Of a stretch of DNA of 64,000 nucleotides, positions 40,409 to 47,328 are shown piece by piece. Source of the DNA: Aquipuribacter sp051216895 (lineage in GTDB: Bacteria; Actinomycetota; Actinomycetes; Actinomycetales; JBBAYJ01); assembly GCF_051216895.1 (NCBI RefSeq), contig NZ_JBPKAO010000006.1, positions 62,001 through 126,000 of the forward strand, in the 5' to 3' direction. The translations under genes and the position numbers were made by a program. Under the pieces are notes generated by a model, which was not told the origin of the DNA, ran no database searches, and worked only from the letters and a program-made list of their open reading frames with translations. Within the stretch, counting starts at the first letter, position 1. The number at the start of each line of letters is the position of its first letter.

Positions 40409-41986
40409 GTGAAGGGTCAGCAGCTCGTCGACGGACCGCTCCTCCCCCTCGTGCTGCGCGCGGTGCTGCTCGTCGCCACCGTGCTGGTGGCCTTCGTCAC
40501 CCTGGACCTGAACCGGGCCGACCCGACCGTCGTCCTGGGCCCGGCCCTCACGCTGCTGGTCGTCATCGCCCTGGGCGCGCTGCCGCTGCCCGGACCCAAC
40601 GCGCGGCTGCTGCAGTCGTTCGCCGAGATCAGCGCCCTGGGTTTCGTCATCGGCAGCATCGGCACGCTCGGGCCGTCGTTCGTCCCCCTGATGCTGATCC
40701 CGGCGTTCGCCGCCGGCCAGCGGGGCGGGCTCGCCCTGGGCGCGGGGGCCGCGACGGTCGGCGGGGCCAGCTGGGTGCTGGCCGTCCTCAGCGCCCCCCC
40801 GAGCGGCAACGGGGCGTTCCCCCTGGGCGACCCGCTGCTGTGGACCTTCGTCCTGGTGGCGACCGGTCTCATCGGCGGCTGGGTGCGCCGGCTGACCCTG
40901 CAGACGCAGGGGGCGGGCGACGGCGCCTACGCCGACGCGTTCCGGCTGCTCAGCGAGCTGCAGGAGCTCGCCCGCGACCTGAGCCTGGGGCTCGACCCGG
41001 TGACCCTCGGCAACGCCCTGCTGGAGGAGGTGGCCCAGCTGCACCCCGACGGCCGCCGCACGCTGGCCGTCAGCACGACCGAGGGCCGGCTCGCACCGCT
41101 CGTGGCCTCGGGCCCGACGGCCGCCGACGACGCCACCGACGTCGACGAGACGACCCTGCGCGCGTGGCAGTCCGGTCGCCGGGAGTCCGACAGCCACGAC
41201 GGGTTGCAGCGGGAGGCGTTCCCGGTCCGGATGGGCACCCGGGTCGTCGCCGTCCTCACCGTCCGCTCGACGGGCCTGACCCGCCCGGACGTGGCGACGG
41301 TGGAGCGCGCGGTCTCCGACGCGGGGCCCCGCCTCGCGGCCGCCCTGACCTTCGACGAGGTGCGCCGGCTGGCGACCGTGGACGAACGGCTGCGCCTGGC
41401 CCGTGAGATCCACGACGGGATCGCCCAGGAGCTGGCCAGCGTCGGCTACCTCCTCGACGACCTCGCCGAGCGGGTGCCGGGCGATGCGGCCCGCGAGGTC
41501 GAGGACGTCCGCGACCACGTCCGCCGGGTCACCGGTGAGCTGCGGCTCAGCATCTTCGACCTCCGCTCGGGCGTGGACGACGAGATCGGCCTGGGGACGG
41601 CGCTGAGCGAGCACGTCCAGCGCATCGGCCAGCAGAGCGATCTGGTCGTGCACACCGTGCTGGACGAGCACGGCCCGCGACTGCCCGTCGGGGTCGAGGT
41701 CGAGCTGCTGCGGGTGGCCCAGGAGGCCGTGACGAACGTGCGCAAGCACGCGCAGGCCAACAACCTGTGGGTCGAGTGCACGGTGGACGCACCGAGGGCG
41801 TGGCTGCGGATCGCCGACGACGGCGTGGGGCTCCAGCCCGCCGGTCCGCAGTCCATGGGCATGCGCGGCATGCAGGAGCGGGCCCGACGCATCGGCGGTG
41901 ACCTCCTCGTGCTGGCTCGTCCGGGCGGCGGCACCGTGGTAGAGATCAGCATCGGGGACTGGGACGAGGAGACGGGCACACCATGA
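40409..41986 (+). CDS. NarL-type sensor histidine kinase
   Basis: A 525-residue membrane kinase. Residues about 10-155 hold 5-6 transmembrane helices (MASE-like). A GAF-like segment lies at about 170-310, then the HisKA_3 dimerisation motif with phospho-His, RLAREIHDGIAQELASVGYLL (about 329-349). The ATPase has EAVTNVRKHAQANN (N box), ADDGVGL and MGMRGMQERARRIGG. It overlaps its response regulator by ATGA. Position between tadC and the flp pilin gene suggests it controls pilus expression. An AACGGT box 6 nt before the GTG is a weak promoter. Confidence 0.9.
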   Translation: MKGQQLVDGPLLPLVLRAVLLVATVLVAFVTLDLNRADPTVVLGPALTLLVVIALGALPLPGPNARLLQSFAEISALGFVIGSIGTLGPSFVPLMLIPAFAAGQRGGLALGAGAATVGGASWVLAVLSAPPSGNGAFPLGDPLLWTFVLVATGLIGGWVRRLTLQTQGAGDGAYADAFRLLSELQELARDLSLGLDPVTLGNALLEEVAQLHPDGRRTLAVSTTEGRLAPLVASGPTAADDATDVDETTLRAWQSGRRESDSHDGLQREAFPVRMGTRVVAVLTVRSTGLTRPDVATVERAVSDAGPRLAAALTFDEVRRLATVDERLRLAREIHDGIAQELASVGYLLDDLAERVPGDAAREVEDVRDHVRRVTGELRLSIFDLRSGVDDEIGLGTALSEHVQRIGQQSDLVVHTVLDEHGPRLPVGVEVELLRVAQEAVTNVRKHAQANNLWVECTVDAPRAWLRIADDGVGLQPAGPQSMGMRGMQERARRIGGDLLVLARPGGGTVVEISIGDWDEETGTP

Positions 41987-42684
41987 CTGGGGACGCAGCC
42001 GCTGCACCGCGGCGCAGGACGGACGACCACGACGCGGCACCGGGGCGCAGCGTCGTGCTGGTCGACGACCACGAGCTGATCCGCCAGGGCCTGCGCCGGG
42101 CCTTCGAGCGCGCGGGCGACTTCGTGGTGGTCGGCGAGGCCGGCTCGGTGGCCGCGGGTCACGCCCTGGTGGCCGAGCAGTCCCCGGACGTGCTCGTGAC
42201 CGACGTGCGGCTGCCCGACGGCAGCGGCATCGACCTGGCCGCGGCCGTCCGCCGCACCAGGCCGGACATCGGCATCGTGGTCCTCACCATGTACTCCGGC
42301 GACGAGCACCTGCTGGGCGCCCTGGAGGCCGGTGCCAGCGCGTTCGTCAACAAGGACGCCCCCAGCGACGACGTGGTCGCCGCCGCCCGCCACGCGGTGG
42401 CCTCGCCCAGCTCGTTCTCGGCCGCCGACCTGGCCGGAGCCATGCAGCGTCGGTTGTCGACGCCGGCCGGCCCGTCCCTGTCCCCGCGCGAGACCGAGGT
42501 CCTGGTGCTGCTCGCCGACGGCCTGTCGGCCGGTCAGATCGGCCGCCGGCTGTTCATCAGCGAGTCGACGATCAAGACCCACATCGGCAAGATCTACGAC
42601 AAGCTGGGCGCCGCCAACCGCGCCCAGGCCGTCATGACGGCCGTCCGGCTGGGTCTGCTGACCCCCGGCGACGGCAAGGACTGA
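41983..42684 (+). CDS. NarL/LuxR-family response regulator
   Basis: A 233-residue regulator. Receiver domain residues about 22-140: acidic pair VDDHELIRQGL, phospho-Asp in VLVTDVRLPDGSG (about residue 73), Lys in FVNKDAPSDDV. A LuxR-type helix-turn-helix follows: LSPRETEVLVLLADGLSAGQIGRRLFISESTIKTHIGKIYDKLGAANRAQAV. It is the partner of the preceding kinase. A 24-nt perfect palindrome begins 6 nt after its stop and the pilin gene starts 140 bp downstream, so it may act there. Confidence 0.93.
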   Translation: MTGDAAAAPRRRTDDHDAAPGRSVVLVDDHELIRQGLRRAFERAGDFVVVGEAGSVAAGHALVAEQSPDVLVTDVRLPDGSGIDLAAAVRRTRPDIGIVVLTMYSGDEHLLGALEAGASAFVNKDAPSDDVVAAARHAVASPSSFSAADLAGAMQRRLSTPAGPSLSPRETEVLVLLADGLSAGQIGRRLFISESTIKTHIGKIYDKLGAANRAQAVMTAVRLGLLTPGDGKD

Positions 42685-42689
42685 GGGCA

Positions 42690-42713
42690 GGCATCCTCCG
42701 AACGGAGGATGCC
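42690..42713 (+). terminator. 24-nt perfect palindrome (terminator or operator) upstream of flp
   Basis: GGCATCCTCCG and CGGAGGATGCC flank AA: an 11-bp perfect inverted repeat. As RNA it would be a very tight stem with a minimal loop, ending the kinase-regulator message; no T-tract follows. As DNA it is a dyad suitable for a LuxR-type dimer, 112 bp before the pilin ATG. Confidence 0.6.
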
Positions 42714-42824
42714 AGGTAGGTCCGGTCCACCGATACCGAACGGCCCAGCGCAGCACCCATCCTGTGTACCTGCGCAGTTATCGGGAGTCGTCATCCCCGA
42801 CCCCACCTTGAAAGGACCCCGCTG

Positions 42825-43058
42825 ATGTCCGCTCGTCTCCGTCGTGTGATCTCCTCCGGTGACTCAGGAGCCTCCGCCGTCGAGTACGGCCTGCTCGTCG
42901 CCGGGATCGCCGCCCTGATCGTGGGCATCGTCTTCGTCTTCGGCACCTTCGTCACCGGCATCTTCGAGGAGACCTGCACCGAGATCGGCTCGGCGGCCAG
43001 GGAGGGCAACTCGGAGATCACGCTGCCGACCTGCCCCGGCGCCCCCGGCACCTCCTGA
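42825..43058 (+). CDS. flp: Flp/Fap-type major pilin
   Basis: A 77-residue prepilin. A short basic leader (MSARLRRVISSGDSG) is followed by ASAVEYGLLVAGIAALIVGIVFVFGTFV: the Flp motif has Glu-Tyr in the first hydrophobic turn and cleavage is expected after the Gly before ASAVEY. Two cysteines in the short exposed tail (EETCTEIG; LPTCPG) may form a disulphide. AAAGGA lies 9 nt before the ATG. The gene has its own upstream region, as expected for the abundant pilin, and is last in the tad locus. Confidence 0.92.
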   Translation: MSARLRRVISSGDSGASAVEYGLLVAGIAALIVGIVFVFGTFVTGIFEETCTEIGSAAREGNSEITLPTCPGAPGTS

Positions 43059-43090
43059 CCGACCGGTCCTGACCGGTCCTCCGGTCCACC

Positions 43091-43096
43091 CATAAT
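43091..43096 (+). promoter_or_regulatory. Putative -10 box CATAAT of the GT87 gene
   Basis: CATAAT, the most AT-rich -10 seen in the window, ends 6 nt before the GTG at 43103; leaderless geometry. Confidence 0.55.
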
Positions 43097-43102
43097 CGAC
43101 CG

Positions 43103-44353
43103 GTGACCGCCGACGCACGCGCCCGGGCGACGCCGGCGGCCGGGATGGCGGCCTCGGCCGCCCTCCTGGTCCTGTCCTGGGTGAGCGCCCGCGCGCTGAT
43201 GGCCCTCGTCTACGCCTCCGACGACTTCGCCGGCCGCTCGTTGGCCTGGGGCGACCTGGCGCTCTACGAGTTCTGGGCCGACCAGATCCTCACCACGGGG
43301 TCCATGCCCGACGGCGTCACGTGGATGTACCCGCCGCTCACCGCGCTCGTGCTGCTGACGGTCGACGCGCTGCCGGGTCCGTTCGGCCCCGGCTTCGTGC
43401 TCACCATGCTGGGCGTCGACCTGGCGGTGCTGCTGCTGCTGGTGAGCGCGTGCCGCCGGGGCGGCCACCCGGCCGGGGCCTGGGCGTGGGTGGTCCTGGT
43501 CCCCCTGCTGGGGCTGATCGGCTGGGCCCGCCTGGACCTGCTCCCGGTCGCCGCAGCCGCCGGAGCCCTGCTGCTGGCCGCCCGGCACCCCGTCCTGGCC
43601 GGTGCCCTCGCCGCCGCCGGCACCGCCGTCAAGGGGTGGCCGGTCGTCCTCGGCCTGCTGTTCCTGGACCGGCCGCGGTGGGTCATCAGCGCCGTGGTCA
43701 CCGGCTCGGCCGTCGCCGCCCTGACCACCCTGCTGCTGCAGGACACCTGGACGTTCCTGGCCAACCTGTCCGGGCGGGGCATCCAGGTGGAGTCCGTCAT
43801 GGCCCTGCCGTGGACCCTGCAGCAGGCCCTGGGGTCATCGGTGCAGGGCGACTTCGTCAACGGCACGTACGAGGTGCTGGAGCCCGGCGCCGCGGTGCTG
43901 GCCCGGTCCGCCACCGTCGTCATGGTGCTGGCCGTCGTCACCGCCCTGGTCCTGTCGCGGCACCGGCCCCCGGCGCTGCGCTGGTACGCGGCCGTCACCG
44001 CGCTGCTGGCCAGCAGCCCGCTGCTGTCGACCCAGTTCGTGCTGTGGCTCATCGGCGGCGTGGTCGTGGCGGCCACGCTGCCCGGCGCCGACGGCGCGAT
44101 CGCCCGCCGCACCCTGCCCCTCGTCACCGTGGTCGTCGTCCTCACGCACCTGACGTTCCCGCTGCAGTGGGGCGGCCTGGTCTCCGACGGCCGGCTGGCC
44201 GCGACCACGCTGCTCGCCCGCAACGCGCTGCTCCTCGTCCTCGCCGTCTGGCTGCTGCTCGCCGTCCGCGGCGGCCGCCGCCCCGTGGAGGAGACGGCGC
44301 AGGGTCACCAGCGCGGGACGGGCTCCCCCGCCAGCAACGACCTGAGCCGCTGA
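43103..44353 (+). CDS. GT87-family (DUF2029) polyprenyl-phosphate-mannose alpha-mannosyltransferase
   Basis: A 416-residue integral membrane protein with about 10 helices. The first loop reads GDLALYEFWADQILTTG, then WMYPPLTALVLL (about residues 73-84), then GWARLDLLPVAAAAGALLLAARHP and GTAVKGWPVVLGLLF. This is the pattern of DUF2029 GT-C enzymes such as PimE and Rv2181, which add alpha-1,2-mannose to PIM/LAM from polyprenyl-phosphate-mannose. The next gene, convergent, is a PimB-like GT4, which supports a lipomannan role. The last 49 bp overlap that gene tail to tail. Confidence 0.82.
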   Translation: MTADARARATPAAGMAASAALLVLSWVSARALMALVYASDDFAGRSLAWGDLALYEFWADQILTTGSMPDGVTWMYPPLTALVLLTVDALPGPFGPGFVLTMLGVDLAVLLLLVSACRRGGHPAGAWAWVVLVPLLGLIGWARLDLLPVAAAAGALLLAARHPVLAGALAAAGTAVKGWPVVLGLLFLDRPRWVISAVVTGSAVAALTTLLLQDTWTFLANLSGRGIQVESVMALPWTLQQALGSSVQGDFVNGTYEVLEPGAAVLARSATVVMVLAVVTALVLSRHRPPALRWYAAVTALLASSPLLSTQFVLWLIGGVVVAATLPGADGAIARRTLPLVTVVVVLTHLTFPLQWGGLVSDGRLAATTLLARNALLLVLAVWLLLAVRGGRRPVEETAQGHQRGTGSPASNDLSR

Positions 44354-45456
44354 GCGGTCCGGTCCCAGGTCCACGCCCGGGCGACCCACTCCTGCCCGGC
44401 CTCGCCCCACCCGGCCGAGGTGACCGGGTCCGACAGCACCCGGTCCACCGCGCCCAGCAGGGCGGCACGGTCGGTGGCGTCCAGCAGCAGCCCGGTGCGA
44501 CCGTCCAGGACGGCCTCGACCGTCCCGCCGGCCCGGCCCGAGACCACGGGCAGGCCCGCGGCGGCCGCCTCGAGCAGCACGATGCCCAGGGACTCGGTGA
44601 CCAGCCCGCCGAGGCGGTCCGCGACCGGGAGGACGAAGACGTCCGCCGCGGCGTACAACCGCGGCAGGTCGTCGTGGGCGACCCGGCCCAGGACCTCCAC
44701 GCCGGGCATGCCCGCGGCCCGGGACCGCAACCGGGCCAGCTCCGGCCCGGAACCGGCCAGCACCAGCCGCGCCGACGGGTGCGAGCGCCGCACGTCGGGC
44801 CAGACGTCGAGCAGGCGGCCGTGGCCCTTGCGGGGCACCGCGCGGGAGACGCAGAGCACGACCGGGCCACCCGCACCGCTCAGCACGGCCCTCGCCCGAG
44901 GCACGCCCGAGAAGCGGGCCGCGTCGACGGCCGGGCTCAGCTGCACCAGCCGGGCCGCGGCCGCCGCGCCCAGGGCCGACGCGATCGGTCGCCGCACCAC
45001 GGCGGAGTCGAAGGTCAGGACGTCGACCGAGCTGCCGATGCGGCGCAGCGCGGTCCGGCTGAGCGGCAGCCGGGCCCACCAGACCTCGTGACCGTGGGCG
45101 CTGGCGACCACCCGCTGGACCCCGGTCGTACCGGCACCGCGCAGCGCCGGGGCCAGCAGGGCCAGCGGCGCCGCCGAGGGGAACCAGACGGCCGAGGCCC
45201 CGTGCTGCCGCGCGGTCTCGCGGACCCGGGCGGCCAGACCCGGCCCCGGCAGCAGCAGCCGGGCGGGGTCACGGACCACCGGGTAGGGCAGCGTCCGGTC
45301 CCAGCCGTCGGAGTCGTCCTGGGCGCAGGCGTGGACCACGACCCGGTCGGGGTCCAGGTGCGACACCACCCGGTCCACGTAGGTCTCGATGCCGCCGGCC
45401 CGGGGCGGGAAGTCGTTCGTGACGACGAGGACCCTCGGCTCCTGGCGTCGGCTCAT
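44305..45456 (-). CDS. pimB: PimB'-like GDP-mannose-dependent GT4 mannosyltransferase
   Basis: A 383-residue GT-B enzyme. It starts RVLVVTNDFPPRAGGIETYVDRVV (about residues 8-31, the glycine loop for substrate). ASAHGHEVWWARL, a linker, and PVVLCVSRAVPRKGHGRLLDVWP follow, then the donor-site E-x7-E region GLVTESLGIVLLEAAAAGLPVVSGRAGGTVEAV. PimB' adds the second mannose to phosphatidylinositol mannoside in Mycobacterium and Corynebacterium; Rv2188c lies at the same place after fadD15. The ATG at 45456 overlaps the peptidase stop by ATGA; an upstream frame is a shadow. Confidence 0.85.
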   Translation of the reverse strand: MSRRQEPRVLVVTNDFPPRAGGIETYVDRVVSHLDPDRVVVHACAQDDSDGWDRTLPYPVVRDPARLLLPGPGLAARVRETARQHGASAVWFPSAAPLALLAPALRGAGTTGVQRVVASAHGHEVWWARLPLSRTALRRIGSSVDVLTFDSAVVRRPIASALGAAAAARLVQLSPAVDAARFSGVPRARAVLSGAGGPVVLCVSRAVPRKGHGRLLDVWPDVRRSHPSARLVLAGSGPELARLRSRAAGMPGVEVLGRVAHDDLPRLYAAADVFVLPVADRLGGLVTESLGIVLLEAAAAGLPVVSGRAGGTVEAVLDGRTGLLLDATDRAALLGAVDRVLSDPVTSAGWGEAGQEWVARAWTWDRTAQRLRSLLAGEPVPRW

Positions 45457-46952
45457 CCGGTTGCGAGGCGGCGCAGGTGCTCGCCCCATCGGTCCTCGAA
45501 GGCGTCGCGGCCCTCGCCCGTGGCCGCGACCAGCGCCCGTTCGGTCCGCGCGCCCGCCGCCCCCTCGCCCTGCGACGCGGTTGCGTACAGGTCCAGCAGG
45601 GCGTCGGTGCCGATCTGGTCCTCCAGCAGCAGCACGGCCAGCCACGCGCCCTCGTACGCGTCACCGACGACGTCCGCGTCGGACGCCCCGAACTGCTCGG
45701 GCCCCGGCAGCTCCTCGACACCCGTGGTGCCGGCTGCGACGCGTTGGAGCAGGCGGGCGGCCACGACGTCGCGGTCCACGACGCCGGGCACGACCGTGGA
45801 CCATCCGACCAGGTCGGCGAAGCCCTCGGCGAGCCAGATGTCCTGCTCGTCGCCGTAGATGGCCCCCGAGGCGACGTGGACGAGCTCGTGGGTCACGGTG
45901 ACCTGCCAGGTCTGGTCGACCAGGTCGTCCCGGGCCAGCGGGTTGAGCACGACGACGTCCCCTCCCCCGTCGGGGGTCCGGACGTCGGTGGTGACGGCGG
46001 CGAACACGTCGTCGGTGGCCGGGCGCGGCCCGGGGACCAGCTCGGCGTACTGCTCCGCCGTGGCCGGGGCCAGCACCAGCGACAGCCGGGGCCAGCCCGT
46101 GCCCAGGTACGAGTCGACCGTCACGGCGCCGGAGTCGGCCCAGGACCCCACCTGCTCCCCCCAGCTGTCCGCGGCCAGGGCCGAGTCGTCCCCGGGGACG
46201 TCCTGCGGGTGCCAGGACAGCACGACCGCGCGCTCGCCCACCGTGGTCGACACCGGACCCAGGTCCCACGGGGCCGCCGTCCCGATCTCGCCCTCCTGGG
46301 GGTAGGGCGTCCACGACACGACCTCCAGGGCGGCGCTCGTGTCCTCCCCGGGCGTCGCCGGGGCTGCCGCCGGCGCCAGCACGACGGAGTCCGTCCGTTC
46401 GACGACGGGACCGTCGGCCAGCTCGTACACCGTGTCGACCCGCGCCTGCCACTGCTGCGAGGGGTCGTCGGCCGTGGCGGTCCCGGCCCCGGTCGAGCCC
46501 GCCTCGGTGGACCCGCCGGTGAGCGGCTCGAGGCTGCCCGCGACCAGCGAGGACTCGAACCTGGTGACCGGCATCGAGGCGAGGACCGCGAGCGCGTCGT
46601 CGTCCGCGGCCACCCCGGACGTCGACCAGCCGTCGTCCCGTCCCGACCTCACCGCCACGTCGCGGCGGACCAGGAGCTCCGCCAGCCTCGCCGTCACCTG
46701 GGCAGCGGGGTCCGCGGCACGCAGGTCCGGCTCGGCGCGGGGCAGCGCCGCCTGGGCCGACGGGGTGACGGGCTCGCCGGCGGCGACGGGGACCTCCGGG
46801 GCGACGGAGACCCGGACCAGCAGCGACCCGGGTGAGGCGATGAGGGCCACGAGCAGGAGCAGCCCCACCAGACCAGCCGCGGGTCCGATCACCGACGAGG
46901 GGGTCGGGGTCGCCCTGGGGTCCGGGAGCGCCCGGTGCCTGCGCGCTGCCAC
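45453..46952 (-). CDS. Membrane-anchored protein with HELVH zinc-peptidase motif
   Basis: A 499-residue protein. One transmembrane helix (VIGPAAGLVGLLLLVALIASPGS, about residues 21-43) leads into a large extracytoplasmic region. A metal site VTHELVHVASGAIYGDEQDIWLAEGFADLVGW lies at about 353-384: HExxH plus a downstream E-G-x-A-D, the gluzincin pattern of M1/DUF-type peptidases. The N-terminal 300 residues look like a beta-rich substrate or regulatory domain. It is first in the transcript with pimB' (ATGA). TACCGT 6 nt before the GTG suggests a leaderless message. Substrate unknown. Confidence 0.75.
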   Translation of the reverse strand: MAARRHRALPDPRATPTPSSVIGPAAGLVGLLLLVALIASPGSLLVRVSVAPEVPVAAGEPVTPSAQAALPRAEPDLRAADPAAQVTARLAELLVRRDVAVRSGRDDGWSTSGVAADDDALAVLASMPVTRFESSLVAGSLEPLTGGSTEAGSTGAGTATADDPSQQWQARVDTVYELADGPVVERTDSVVLAPAAAPATPGEDTSAALEVVSWTPYPQEGEIGTAAPWDLGPVSTTVGERAVVLSWHPQDVPGDDSALAADSWGEQVGSWADSGAVTVDSYLGTGWPRLSLVLAPATAEQYAELVPGPRPATDDVFAAVTTDVRTPDGGGDVVVLNPLARDDLVDQTWQVTVTHELVHVASGAIYGDEQDIWLAEGFADLVGWSTVVPGVVDRDVVAARLLQRVAAGTTGVEELPGPEQFGASDADVVGDAYEGAWLAVLLLEDQIGTDALLDLYATASQGEGAAGARTERALVAATGEGRDAFEDRWGEHLRRLATG

Positions 46953-46958
46953 CCGCCC

Positions 46959-46964
46959 ACGGTA
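46959..46964 (-). promoter_or_regulatory. Putative -10 box for the peptidase-pimB operon
   Basis: TACCGT (minus strand), 6 nt from the GTG at 46952; no ribosome site. Confidence 0.55.
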
Positions 46965-47016
46965 ACCGCCCGGACCCCGTCCGGAGGGGACCACGACACG
47001 GTTGCCGCCGTCCGGG

Positions 47017-47238
47017 TCAGGCCGGGCGGGCGTCGGTGACCAGGCGCAGCGGCGGGACGAGCCCGCCGGCGGCGAGGACCCCGACCGCCGCCACCTCGGA
47101 GGCGGTGAGGTCGGTGGTGCGCCGCACCGAGGGCGGCTCGAGGGGGACGGAGGAGGGACGGACGGACAGCAGGTGGGTGACGACGCAGTCGCCGCAGGCG
47201 CGGGGACGGGCCGTGCACGTGTCGCAGTCGATGAGCAT
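47017..47238 (-). CDS. Small conserved cysteine protein
   Basis: A 73-residue protein: MLIDCDTCTARPRACGDC at the start gives four cysteines (CDxC, then CGDC), then VVTHLLSVRP, and a C-terminal helix SEVAAVGVLAAGGLVPPLRLV. Such small proteins are widespread in actinobacteria divergent from the UvrC-like exonuclease gene. The ATG has TAGCGT 7 nt upstream and no ribosome site. The cysteines probably bind metal; function unknown. Confidence 0.72.
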   Translation of the reverse strand: MLIDCDTCTARPRACGDCVVTHLLSVRPSSVPLEPPSVRRTTDLTASEVAAVGVLAAGGLVPPLRLVTDARPA

Positions 47239-47245
47239 GGCCAGG

Positions 47246-47251
47246 ACGCTA
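47246..47251 (-). promoter_or_regulatory. Putative -10 box of the small cysteine-protein gene
   Basis: TAGCGT (minus strand), 7 nt from the ATG. The divergent nuclease gene uses the identical hexamer at the same distance, 65 bp away. Confidence 0.65.
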
Positions 47252-47315
47252 GGGACGGGCCCGGACACAACCCGGCGCCCCGTCGCGCCTGCCCGCTTGT
47301 GTCCGGCCCCCGACC

Positions 47316-47321
47316 TAGCGT
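47316..47321 (+). promoter_or_regulatory. Putative -10 box of the DEDD/GIY-YIG nuclease gene
   Basis: TAGCGT, 7 nt from the ATG at 47329, mirror image of the element for the divergent gene. Confidence 0.65.
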
Positions 47322-47328
47322 CTCGGTC

